Of a stretch of DNA of 64,000 bases, positions 46,098 through 54,616 are shown piece after piece (position 1 is the stretch's first letter; each line of letters starts with the position of its first letter). The position numbers and the translations under genes were made by a program. The notes beneath the pieces are model-generated. The model saw only the letters and a list, made by a program, of their open reading frames with translations, was not told where the DNA came from and did not search any database. The stretch is from Pirellulales bacterium. GTDB taxonomy: Bacteria > Planctomycetota > Planctomycetia > Pirellulales > Lacipirellulaceae. The stretch is taken from positions 124,001 to 188,000 of the forward strand of contig JAKVCC010000010.1 in assembly GCA_022448265.1 (NCBI GenBank). The letters are read 5' to 3'.

Positions 46098-47585
46098 ATG
46101 GCCAATATCACCACTTGCCCAGAATGCGGGGTCCAACTGGCAATACCGGACTCGACCACTTCTGATAGCCACGCCCAGTGCCCGGAGTGTATGGCAAAGT
46201 TTTCCCTTCGCGAAACTATCCAACTGTCCCTACCCAAGGCGCGGATTCTGCCAGCTGTTGTAATGCCTGCCGCAACCAATTTTGCGCATGATGCGGATGG
46301 TACAAGTCCTGCACCGAAACTGCCGGCCAACGCGCCCCTTTCGAGCTGGGAAACGCGGCCGAAAAACGCAGTTGACTTGAATTTGGGCACAGAGCCAAAT
46401 ATTGAAACGGCGCACACTATCGATGCCAAGCAAGGGCTGGAAAAATCGGCAGCGGGTACCACTCCCGACAAGCCCCCTGTGTACAAATCGCCTACATTCG
46501 GCAGCGGAAATCAATTCGACCCTCCGGTGAGCGCCGAACCTGCCAAGCGCACGACCGACCCGACCGCAGCTAGACCCGAAATTAGGTCCCTGTACCCGGC
46601 TCTCACTACTCCCGACACGGCGAGTACGGCCCACTTGAGCCCATCCGTTGAGGCAACGCGCGAAACGCCCACCATCCCTTCAGAAACCGTACGCCCGCCC
46701 CGGAATCGGTGGCCCAGAGTCGCAGCCGCCGTGCTAGGCGGACCCATCCTGGGAACTTTGCTTGGCTTTTACGGCTTGCTGTGGATGAAGGGCCCGTCCG
46801 CCGACTATTTGAGATTAACGAAGGCCTTGCCTGCGGCCCTGTTGCCACAGGGTCCCACCGAGGCGGCCCTTGCGCAAGACCGGACGGACCCGCTGCCAGA
46901 TAAAACAGGTCTAGTCACCGTGGCACCAAACAACCGGCCCGTCCCCGTCGTCCTGCACCGTGATGAGCAAGTGCATCACGCCGCCGCCCTACATCCGCCC
47001 AAACCTAGGAACTTGCCCGATGGCATCTCCGCCGAAACGTTTGGCCAACTGGTTGTCAAAGCCAAGGCGGCTGTTTCACCCTTTGTGCAGGGCAGCTTGT
47101 CTGATCAGGCGTCGCTCAAGCGTAAGGGCCAGGCTTATATGGCCCTGTGTCGTCTGGCTGAGCAGTTTGGGTTTATGAACGAGTTGGGCCTGTCGCCACA
47201 ATCGCATCAGCAGATTCGGCTTGGCCAACAGGTGTTTCGCGAGACGACCACCGAAACCGACGGACTGGCTGACCTGAGTCAACTTGTTTCGCGTTGGTGG
47301 GAGTACCAGGAGCGCACTAGTCAAGGCATATTCTTTGTAGGCCACATTGGACGGGTCGAAGCGGTTGGATCCCAGTTGCTCTGCCACCTCGCCCTTGTTG
47401 AAAGCACAGGCGTCGAGATTGCGGTCTTATTTGATCAATTGCCGTTTGCCGAGGGAGAAATAATTGGCGTGGTTGGCAGGATTAGCAACGGATCCGGCTC
47501 GCTGGATGGATCGGGGGATCCGCTCCCATACCAGATTGTGATCCCACATTATTGCTACGCTCTCAATGCGGATTCGTCGCGATAG
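46098..47585 (+). CDS. Membrane protein with N-terminal zinc ribbon (MJ0042-like), function unknown
   Basis: A 495-residue protein. An N-terminal zinc ribbon has CPEC twice (Cys 7, 10, 28 and 31: TTCPECGVQL ... AQCPECMAKFSLRE). A long disordered Pro/Ala/Thr-rich stretch runs to about residue 205. One membrane helix follows (about 209-231: VLGGPILGTLLGFYGLLWM). After a linker, a C-terminal globular domain of about 180 residues begins around LVVKAKAAVSPFVQGSLSDQ and ends in a beta-rich segment (VEAVGSQLLCHLALVESTGV). This plan of cytoplasmic zinc ribbon, helix and extracytoplasmic domain is common in planctomycetes, but I do not recognise the C-domain. ATG 46098 starts directly before the zinc ribbon. 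Confidence 0.82.
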   Translation: MANITTCPECGVQLAIPDSTTSDSHAQCPECMAKFSLRETIQLSLPKARILPAVVMPAATNFAHDADGTSPAPKLPANAPLSSWETRPKNAVDLNLGTEPNIETAHTIDAKQGLEKSAAGTTPDKPPVYKSPTFGSGNQFDPPVSAEPAKRTTDPTAARPEIRSLYPALTTPDTASTAHLSPSVEATRETPTIPSETVRPPRNRWPRVAAAVLGGPILGTLLGFYGLLWMKGPSADYLRLTKALPAALLPQGPTEAALAQDRTDPLPDKTGLVTVAPNNRPVPVVLHRDEQVHHAAALHPPKPRNLPDGISAETFGQLVVKAKAAVSPFVQGSLSDQASLKRKGQAYMALCRLAEQFGFMNELGLSPQSHQQIRLGQQVFRETTTETDGLADLSQLVSRWWEYQERTSQGIFFVGHIGRVEAVGSQLLCHLALVESTGVEIAVLFDQLPFAEGEIIGVVGRISNGSGSLDGSGDPLPYQIVIPHYCYALNADSSR

Positions 47586-47687
47586 CCGTTTTTTCTGCTG
47601 GAGAGCCACTACAGCCCAGGGGCAAAATGTGCCACAATTCTTCCTGTCCATTTGCCGTGTCCTTTTGGATCAACACCGCGCAGTGCC

Positions 47688-48899
47688 ATGAAAGTTGCAG
47701 TTGTCCGCGAAACTTATTCCGATGAACGCCGGGTGGCGCTCATCCCGGCCGCCCTTCCGCTGCTTGTCAAAGCGGGTTGGCAGGTTCTTGTGGAATCAGG
47801 CGCCGGACTATCAGCCGGTTTTTCCGATGCCGACTACGAAGCCAGGGAAGCCCAGGTGGTAGGCGACCGCCAGACCGCGTTTGCTGAGGCCGATGTCATA
47901 GTGCAGGTGCGCGCGCTGGGTGCCAATAGTGAGGCCGGCCGAGCAGACCTAGGCCTGTTGCGCGCCTCGCAGGTGGTAATCGGCAGTTGCGACCCCTTGG
48001 GAAATCCGCAAGCTGTGAAGGATATTGCCGATACCAGGGCGATGCTGTTTGCCCTGGAATTGATTCCTCGCATCACTCGAGCTCAGAGCATGGATGTGCT
48101 CTCGTCGATGGCAACGATCGCCGGCTACAAGGCGGTGCTAAAGGCGGCCGATCACCTGCCCAAGCTGTTCCCCATGCTGATGACCGCAGCGGGCACGCTG
48201 GTAGCCGCCAAGGTGCTTGTGATTGGGGCAGGGGTGGCCGGCCTTCAGGCGATTGCCTCGGCGCGAAGATTGGGCGCGGTAGTGTATGCCTACGACGTGC
48301 GCCCCGTTGTCAAAGAACAAATCGAAAGCCTGGGTGCCAAATTCGTTGAACTTCAACTCGACACGGCCGATGCAGAAGGCCAAGGGGGCTACGCCAAGCA
48401 GTTAAGCGACGAACAAGTAAAAATGCAGCAGTCGCAGTTGGCCGATATCATTGCTGAGTGCGACGTCTGCATCAGCACGGCCGCGATTCCCGGCAAGCGG
48501 TCACCCGTGTTGATAACATCCGATGCAGTCAAGCGAATGCGGCCGGGCTCGGTCATTGTCGATCTGGCGGCCGAACGGGGTGGCAATTGCGAGCTGACCC
48601 GCGCTGACGAAACGACGGTCGCCGAAGGGGTCAACATTTTGGGCCCCACTAACTTGCCAAGCGAAGTACCGCAGCATGCCAGTCAAATGTACGCCAAAAA
48701 CGTTGTCAATTTTTTGTTGAACATGACCAGCAACGGCAAACTCGACATCAGCCTGGAGGACGAGATCGTCCGCGACACACTTGCCGCCAAGGACGGCCAG
48801 GTACACAACCAGCGCCTGCGCGACATGCTCGACTTGGGCCAGCTCGTCCTGCCCGATGAGGAGCCCCCCGTCGAGCATCTGGCAGGAGGAGACAACTAG
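47688..48899 (+). CDS. pntAA: NAD(P) transhydrogenase subunit alpha, part 1
   Basis: A 403-residue NAD(H)-binding subunit (domain I) of the proton-translocating transhydrogenase, which makes NADPH from NADH using the proton gradient. The AlaDh/PNT N-domain begins KVAVVRETYSDERRVALIPA. The NAD-binding Rossmann motif is VLVIGAGVAGLQAIASARRL, with DVRPVVKEQIESLGAKFVEL after it. The mobile-loop region GGYAKQLSDEQVKMQQ and the AERGGNCELT segment are typical. It lacks membrane helices, so the alpha subunit is split as in Rhodospirillum rubrum. ATG 47688 fits family N-termini. pntAB and pntB follow on the same strand. Confidence 0.94.
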   Translation: MKVAVVRETYSDERRVALIPAALPLLVKAGWQVLVESGAGLSAGFSDADYEAREAQVVGDRQTAFAEADVIVQVRALGANSEAGRADLGLLRASQVVIGSCDPLGNPQAVKDIADTRAMLFALELIPRITRAQSMDVLSSMATIAGYKAVLKAADHLPKLFPMLMTAAGTLVAAKVLVIGAGVAGLQAIASARRLGAVVYAYDVRPVVKEQIESLGAKFVELQLDTADAEGQGGYAKQLSDEQVKMQQSQLADIIAECDVCISTAAIPGKRSPVLITSDAVKRMRPGSVIVDLAAERGGNCELTRADETTVAEGVNILGPTNLPSEVPQHASQMYAKNVVNFLLNMTSNGKLDISLEDEIVRDTLAAKDGQVHNQRLRDMLDLGQLVLPDEEPPVEHLAGGDN

Positions 48900-49148
48900 C
48901 CCGGAGTGGCCTGGACAGCGCCAGCTTTGATCAACTGCAAGGCCTTTTCCGACATTTTTCAGGAAGGGCGGAAGTGCCTCCGCTCGTTCCGACCACAAAC
49001 CAATCGTTCTCGTGCTCGCAGTCGAAATAAGAATTGTTGATGACCGACACCATCCTTGGCGGCAATTGCCCCGCGGCATTCCGTTGGGCCCTTGCAAATT
49101 AACGTCACCTATCGAATCAACCAACTCACTTCCTGAATCGAACATCTC

Positions 49149-49415
49149 ATGGACTTCATCACCGCGATTACCATATTCGTCCTGGCCGTATTTGTGGGCT
49201 TTGAAATCATCACCAAGGTGCCGCCCACGCTGCATACACCGCTCATGAGCGGCTCCAATGCGATCAGTGGCATCACGCTCGTCGGGGCGCTCCTCGCCGG
49301 TAGTGATTTTTTTGGAAGCCTGTTCGGATTACTTGCCATCGTATTTGCCACGGTGAATGTTGTGGGCGGTTTTTTGGTTACTCATCGCATGTTGGCCATG
49401 TTTGAGAAGAAATAG
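49149..49415 (+). CDS. pntAB: NAD(P) transhydrogenase subunit alpha, part 2 (membrane)
   Basis: An 88-residue membrane subunit, part of domain II of transhydrogenase. Three helices are visible: ITAITIFVLAVFVGFEIIT, ISGITLVGALLAG and LFGLLAIVFATVNVVGGFLV. The loop FEIITKVPPTLHTPLMSGSN AISG and the ending VTHRMLAMFEKK are family hallmarks. It forms the proton channel with PntB. It starts about 250 bases after pntAA, a wide gap for subunits of one complex, and is followed 85 bases later by pntB. Confidence 0.94.
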   Translation: MDFITAITIFVLAVFVGFEIITKVPPTLHTPLMSGSNAISGITLVGALLAGSDFFGSLFGLLAIVFATVNVVGGFLVTHRMLAMFEKK

Positions 49416-49500
49416 GCTTGCGTGCCAACCGGCCTTGCGCGCGTTACCGCTCGCCGGGCACACCTGGCCTGCCAGCGCACCAAGAAAAGGGTCCTACCTC

Positions 49501-50982
49501 GTGATCAATAATTTGCAAAACATGCTTCTTATATCGCAACAAGAACCACTTCTGGAAGTTCCGGAAGCAATGGTCGAAATTGTCCAGAAAACCGCCGAGG
49601 TCGCCTCTACTTCGCCGGCGACCAATCTTGGCTACCTAATCGCCGCAGTTCTTTTTATTCTGGGCATTAAGGGAATGACCCATCCCAGGACCGCCGTACG
49701 CGGCAACTTCCTGGGAGCACTAGGCATGCTGATTGCGGTGCTGGTTGTGCTGGGCGGCGGGCGGGTGAGCTGGTCCCTGGTGATCGTCGGCATGCTTATT
49801 GGCACCGCCGGTGGTGTTTGGCTCGCTAACAAGGTGCAAATGACGCAAATGCCCCAGTTGGTGGCGCTCTTTAATGGCTTTGGCGGCATTGCCTCAGTGC
49901 TGGTAGCCGGAGCCGAAATTTTGCGGGGGACCGCTGCGGGATGCGACCCAAAGGTTGCCGGGTTTGCCGCAGGACTTACAGGGCTGATCGGCTCAGTCAC
50001 CTTTACCGGATCGCTCGTCGCTGCCGGAAAACTTCATGAGCTGCCCCAATTCAAACAACCCTGGACCTTCGGTGGACAACAATGGGTTGTCGCCGCACTG
50101 CTGGTCGTGGGGCTACTGTTTTGCTGGGGGATGACCGACGGCGGTGGAGAGTATCTTCCACTAGTTGTGCTTGCGTTTGCACTTGGAGTGCTGCTGGTCA
50201 TGCCCATCGGTGGAGCCGACATGCCAGTGGTGATTGCCCTGCTCAATAGCTATTCGGGTCTGGCTGCGGCCGCAGCAGGATTTGTGATTGGCAATAATGT
50301 GCTGATCATCGCCGGATCGCTCGTTGGTGCATCTGGATTGATTCTTACCAACATCATGTGCAAGGCCATGAATCGCTCGCTAGGAAACGTTCTGTTTGCC
50401 AAATTTGAAAGCAGTGGCGCGGTCGCCGACGCCGACGAGGTCTACGCGGGCAAGATCAAGAAAACTTCGCCCGACGAGGTCGCCATGATGCTCGACGGGG
50501 TGCAGCGGGTCGTGATTGTTCCGGGGTACGGCCTAGCGGTGGCGCAGGCGCAGCACGCCGTGCGGGAGCTTGCCAATCTGCTCGAGACTGGGGGTGTGGC
50601 CGTGGAGTACGCCATCCACCCGGTCGCCGGGCGGATGCCAGGGCACATGAACGTACTGCTTGCCGAGGCTGATGTGCCCTACGACCAATTGAAGGGCATG
50701 GACGAAATCAACCCAACCTTTGCCCAGTGCGATGTGGCCATTGTGATCGGAGCCAACGATGTGGTGAATCCGGTGGCAGAAACCGACCCCGGCAGCCCCA
50801 TTGCCGGCATGCCAATCCTTAAGGTAGGCGAAGCGCGCACAGTAATCATGATCAAACGCAGCCTGAGCCCCGGTTTCGCGGGCATTCCGAATCCTCTGTT
50901 TGCAGCCGACAATTGCCTGATGCTATTTGGTGACGGCAAACAAGCGCTGGTCGACCTGATAGCGGCGTTCAAAGAAAACTGA
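49501..50982 (+). CDS. pntB: NAD(P) transhydrogenase subunit beta
   Basis: A 493-residue membrane and NADP(H)-binding subunit. The N-terminal half has about eight or nine helices (NLGYLIAAVLFILGIKGMTH, then ALFNGFGGIASVLVAGAEIL, then IVTxxxTFTGSLxAxxKL-like GSVTFTGSLVAAGKL). The domain III NADP fold carries IVPGYGLAVAQAQHAVRELA, HPVAGRMPGHMNVLLAEADV, IGANDVVNPVAETDPGSPIA and IMIKRSLSPGFAGIPNPLF. The start is uncertain: GTG 49501 has AAGGG upstream and is used here; ATG 49522 and ATG 49570 are alternatives. It completes the three-subunit enzyme with pntAA and pntAB. Confidence 0.94.
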   Translation: MINNLQNMLLISQQEPLLEVPEAMVEIVQKTAEVASTSPATNLGYLIAAVLFILGIKGMTHPRTAVRGNFLGALGMLIAVLVVLGGGRVSWSLVIVGMLIGTAGGVWLANKVQMTQMPQLVALFNGFGGIASVLVAGAEILRGTAAGCDPKVAGFAAGLTGLIGSVTFTGSLVAAGKLHELPQFKQPWTFGGQQWVVAALLVVGLLFCWGMTDGGGEYLPLVVLAFALGVLLVMPIGGADMPVVIALLNSYSGLAAAAAGFVIGNNVLIIAGSLVGASGLILTNIMCKAMNRSLGNVLFAKFESSGAVADADEVYAGKIKKTSPDEVAMMLDGVQRVVIVPGYGLAVAQAQHAVRELANLLETGGVAVEYAIHPVAGRMPGHMNVLLAEADVPYDQLKGMDEINPTFAQCDVAIVIGANDVVNPVAETDPGSPIAGMPILKVGEARTVIMIKRSLSPGFAGIPNPLFAADNCLMLFGDGKQALVDLIAAFKEN

Positions 50983-51066
50983 TTGAAATCTTCGTGATTA
51001 AATCTCTATTGCTTTTTCCTCTGCGTCTCTGGGGCTCTCCGTGAGCCTTTTCTTTTTGAACTCAAA

Positions 51067-52176
51067 ATGACAACGGATTGCATTCACCCTCCGCCATTCG
51101 ACGCGCGCTGGAAGCAGTACTTTCGTCGGCGGCTACTCAATTGGTATGCCCAACATGCGCGCGACTTGCCCTGGCGCAGATCAAAAAATCCTTACCGCAT
51201 CTGGGTCAGCGAGGTGATGCTGCAGCAGACTCAGGTCGAAACTGTAAAACCCTACTTCCAGAGATTTCTCAAGGCATTTCCCAACGTAAAGCGCCTGGCA
51301 GCGGCCAAAGAGGAAGAGGTGCTGCGACTCTGGGAAGGCTTGGGGTACTATCGCCGCGGACGCCAGTTGCACGCGGCAGCGGTAAAAATTGTTGACGAGC
51401 ATGGCGGCCGCTTTCCACGCGAGGTACCAAGCCTGCTCGCTCTACCAGGAATTGGTCGTTACACTGCCGGGGCCATTGCGTCGATCGCTTTCGACAGGCG
51501 GGCACCTATTTTGGAAGCCAACACAATCCGGTTGCACGCACGTTTGATAGGCTACCGCCAAGATCCAGCCAAATCGGCCGGCCAGAAGTTGCTCTGGGAG
51601 GCCGCTGAAGATGTTCTGCCTCGCAAGGAAGTGGCCCGTTTCAATCAGGCCCTGATGGAATTGGGCTCGCTGGTATGCACGCCCCGCCGGCCCCGCTGCG
51701 AACAGTGTCCCGTGTCGAACCTCTGCGCAGTTTTTGCTGCTGGACTACAAACAAATGTGCCTTACAAAAGCCCAAAGACCCGGTTAACGAACCTTACCGA
51801 AGCGGCAGTCGTGGTGCAAAAGAGGGGCCGAATTCTAGTTCGCCAATGCGAGGCCGGCCAACGTTGGGCCGGATTGTGGGATTTTCCTCGCTTTGAGATC
51901 GAAAGCGAACATCCCCGGCAAATCCAGGACGAACTAGTTGCCAAGGTCCGCGCCCAGACGGGCATCGCGGTCCAACCTGATAAATTACTCAAAACGATCA
52001 AGCATGGAGTTACCCGTTACCGGATTACGCTTGACTGTTACGCAGCAAGCTTTGTGTCGGGAACCATCTGCAAAAGCCGCGCAAAAGATATCCGGTGGTT
52101 CCCCGTGCATGAGTTGGACAAACTGCCGCTGAGTTCCACCGGACGCCGTATCGCACAAATGGTCAATTCCTCGTAA
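51067..52176 (+). CDS. mutY: A/G-specific adenine glycosylase
   Basis: A 369-residue base-excision repair enzyme that removes adenine paired with 8-oxoguanine. It has SEVMLQQTQVETVKPYF with catalytic Glu 49, the helix-hairpin-helix LLALPGIGRYTAGAIAS (123-139), an iron-sulfur cluster with Cys 204, 211, 214 and 220 (C-x6-C-x2-C-x5-C), and a C-terminal NUDIX-like recognition domain (from about 245, EAAVVVQKRGRILVRQCEAG). Where family members have the catalytic Asp (ILDGNV), this protein has Glu 150 (PILEANTIRL, codon GAA at 51514). Glu may substitute in part. The gene follows pntB by about 85 bases; the gap holds a CTCTGCGTCTCTG phrase seen in many bacterial intergenic regions. Confidence 0.92.
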   Translation: MTTDCIHPPPFDARWKQYFRRRLLNWYAQHARDLPWRRSKNPYRIWVSEVMLQQTQVETVKPYFQRFLKAFPNVKRLAAAKEEEVLRLWEGLGYYRRGRQLHAAAVKIVDEHGGRFPREVPSLLALPGIGRYTAGAIASIAFDRRAPILEANTIRLHARLIGYRQDPAKSAGQKLLWEAAEDVLPRKEVARFNQALMELGSLVCTPRRPRCEQCPVSNLCAVFAAGLQTNVPYKSPKTRLTNLTEAAVVVQKRGRILVRQCEAGQRWAGLWDFPRFEIESEHPRQIQDELVAKVRAQTGIAVQPDKLLKTIKHGVTRYRITLDCYAASFVSGTICKSRAKDIRWFPVHELDKLPLSSTGRRIAQMVNSS

Positions 52177-52244
52177 CACTGCAGTGCCAAGTGGTGTGCG
52201 CCGATATTAATCCACCACTACAAGCTTGGCAGCGATTCACTCGG

Positions 52245-53291
52245 CTAGCTGAGCGAATCGAGAATCTGACTTATTGAGAATTGAGCTCCGCAAATCACAG
52301 TATCGGATGCTCCGTAGTAGATCGTCAGCACGTCACCGTCGACCACGTGGCCGTTGGTAAAGATGACATTGCCGAAAAAACCCTGTTGTTCGTAGGGCTC
52401 TACCGGTTCCATGATTGGTTCGACGGATCGAGCAATAACCCGCCTCGGCTGTTCGGGGTGCAACAGCATCGCCCCGAGGCAATAACGATGACCGTGGTTT
52501 GCTCCGTGGTAGATCTCTAGCCAGCCCTCAGAAGTTCGGATTGGCGCGGCCCCTGCACCAACGCGAGCACTGTCCCACATCCCGGGCCGGCTATGGACAA
52601 GGCAATGGTGGTTGCCCCAATGCACCAGGTCAGGCGATTCGGCAAGCCAAATATAATTGCCGCCCAGGTTTGGGCTACTGGGGCGGTGGAGCACGTAGTA
52701 CTTATCACCGATTACCTCATCAAAGATCGCGCAATCCTTGTTGTGCGGGGGCAACATCATGCCGTGTTCAGTAATCGTGTGCCAGTCTTGCGTGGTCCTC
52801 AGTCCTACCCCTACACCGTGCTGCGAAACTTGCGTGTAGGTCAGGTAGTAGGTATCGCCAATCTGAGCCACACGACAGTCTTCGATGCCATAGGATTCCA
52901 GCGGCCCGCTGCCGCTCAAGAGGCCGTAGTCAGGCTCAGCTTCAAAATGAATGCCATCGGTACTCGAAACCAGTCGGAGGTGTGACATAGTCGTCAAGTA
53001 CTCTCGGCCATCGTACCGGATGACGCGCGGATCGTCTCGATCGAGTTTCGGATCGTCGTTGTTAAATTCCAGTATCTCAATCTGGCCCGTTTCGCCGACG
53101 ATCGGCAGAGATGTGATGCCCGGATTTTGCTCCGGTCGCTCAGCGACACGCACTAAGAGCCAGGTCTTACCGGAAAACCTAAATACCCCTGGGTTCAGCA
53201 AGCACTCGATGCGCATGCCAGGGGCGCTGGGCGCCAAGTCCGCTGGGGCGAGAATTGGATTAGAGCCAAATCGATTCGCGAGATTAGCCAT
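52245..53291 (-). CDS. Glycoside hydrolase family 130 phosphorylase-like protein
   Basis: A 348-residue five-bladed beta-propeller of the GH130 family. GH130 enzymes phosphorolyse or hydrolyse beta-mannosides. Visible family segments are NPGVFRFSGKTWLLVRVAER, ESYGIEDCRVAQIGDTYYLT with the Asp that acts as proton donor, DCAIFDEVIGDKYYVLHRPS, WDSARVGAGAAPIRTSEGWL and LEIYHGAN. The phosphate-binding Arg and His residues appear present, so phosphorylase activity is plausible, but substrate cannot be assigned. It is the last gene of a minus-strand set after an Nramp transporter and two Gfo/Idh/MocA oxidoreductases, which together suggest a sugar-processing operon. Confidence 0.88.
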   Translation of the reverse strand: MANLANRFGSNPILAPADLAPSAPGMRIECLLNPGVFRFSGKTWLLVRVAERPEQNPGITSLPIVGETGQIEILEFNNDDPKLDRDDPRVIRYDGREYLTTMSHLRLVSSTDGIHFEAEPDYGLLSGSGPLESYGIEDCRVAQIGDTYYLTYTQVSQHGVGVGLRTTQDWHTITEHGMMLPPHNKDCAIFDEVIGDKYYVLHRPSSPNLGGNYIWLAESPDLVHWGNHHCLVHSRPGMWDSARVGAGAAPIRTSEGWLEIYHGANHGHRYCLGAMLLHPEQPRRVIARSVEPIMEPVEPYEQQGFFGNVIFTNGHVVDGDVLTIYYGASDTVICGAQFSISQILDSLS

Positions 53292-53426
53292 TTTCTTGCG
53301 TCAAGCGGTTTGCGGAAGAGCCAGTTTTGTGGTGACTTGAGATTATTCCGAACAACCAGCTGTTGAGCACCGGTCCCGGATTTTGCGTCTTAAAAAAAGT
53401 TAGAATCAGAGACCCACAACGGGGCG

Positions 53427-54581
53427 TTAATACTCTACTGCCGTCCACCGCTTGTCGCGGCTGCTCTTGAGTACTGCATCACAAATAGCGATTTCGTTGT
53501 GCCCGTCGACAAACGTGGCAAAATCTCCGCCGCTACGCGTGCCTGCAATGAATCCGTAAACGTTGCGGAACAAATTCTTCGGCCCATCAGGGTAGGCTTC
53601 GTTGTGCCCACCCGGATAGTGGACGTAGTCACGAGCCTCTTCATACAACAGACTGGGATCTTTAAGGATCGTTTGGTTCGGACCGTCACGACGACCGACC
53701 CACAATTCGTTGGGCCGCTCCTGATCCCAGGCGAGTGCACTCTCGCTGCCGTCAATTTCAAAATACAGCCGGTTTTTCCGCCCCGCAGCGCACTGGTTGA
53801 CGGTGAGTACCCCGTGCATGCCAGAGTCAAATTCGAGCAGGATAGACCCGTAATCTTCAGTGCCGATTGGCACGTCTTCTAAATCCTCGGGCTTGAGGAC
53901 CTTGCCCGCATAGGTCTCCACCTCCATCTTGGGTCGCTTTCGCACGGGGTGAATCGTGACCAAATCAGCCATCACTTGGCAAATCTTCTGTCCCGTGATG
54001 AATTGAATGAGATCACACCAGTGCGAGCCAACATCGGCCACCGCCCGCGATTCGCCGCTCAACTCCGGTACCAGCCGCCAATTCCAATCGGTTTCTTGCA
54101 GCAGCCAATCTTGTAGGTACGAGCCGTGAACAGCCAACAATCGTCCGACGTCGCCGCTTGACTGACACATTAAGCGGGCCTGTTGTACCAGCGGCATATA
54201 TCGGTAGTTGAAGTCGATGGCATGGACCACACCTGCGCGCTCTGCCAGCTGCACAAGCTCGCGCGACTCGGTCGAATTCATCGCCAACGGCTTCTCCGAA
54301 ACCACATGCTTGCCGGCAGCCAGGATATCGCGGTTCACTTCGAAGTGGAGATGGTTGGGCGTGCAGTTATGAACGACCTGTAGGTCAGGATCGGCCAACA
54401 ACTCACGATAGTCGCCGAAGGATTTCGGAATCGAGAGCTCCTCTGCTTTGGCTGCGGCTAGATCGGCATCGCGCTCCGCCACTGCCGCAACTTCCACGTT
54501 GCCCAATCGGCGCAACGCTTCAACGTGCGCGGGGCCGATGAACCCAGTGCCGATTATGCCGGTCTTTATTCTCGTGCTCAC
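53427..54581 (-). CDS. Gfo/Idh/MocA-family oxidoreductase
   Basis: A 384-residue NAD(P)-dependent sugar or inositol dehydrogenase. The Rossmann start is KTGIIGTGFIGPAHVEALRR. The EKP motif is VSEKPLAMNSTE (Lys of the active site). The C-terminal domain has SHWCDLIQFITG with the His and Asp expected near the active site, and AVADVG just before. The start is GTG 54581 (VSTRIKTGIIG), because the upstream frame to 54644 overlaps the previous gene and is not homologous. It begins 35 bases after the companion oxidoreductase, and GH130 follows after 135 bases. Substrate unknown; related planctomycete proteins act on sugars or inositols. Confidence 0.92.
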   Translation of the reverse strand: MSTRIKTGIIGTGFIGPAHVEALRRLGNVEVAAVAERDADLAAAKAEELSIPKSFGDYRELLADPDLQVVHNCTPNHLHFEVNRDILAAGKHVVSEKPLAMNSTESRELVQLAERAGVVHAIDFNYRYMPLVQQARLMCQSSGDVGRLLAVHGSYLQDWLLQETDWNWRLVPELSGESRAVADVGSHWCDLIQFITGQKICQVMADLVTIHPVRKRPKMEVETYAGKVLKPEDLEDVPIGTEDYGSILLEFDSGMHGVLTVNQCAAGRKNRLYFEIDGSESALAWDQERPNELWVGRRDGPNQTILKDPSLLYEEARDYVHYPGGHNEAYPDGPKNLFRNVYGFIAGTRSGGDFATFVDGHNEIAICDAVLKSSRDKRWTAVEY

Positions 54582-54616
54582 CGGGTTAATTGATCTCTTT
54601 TGGGTTGATAAAAAAC

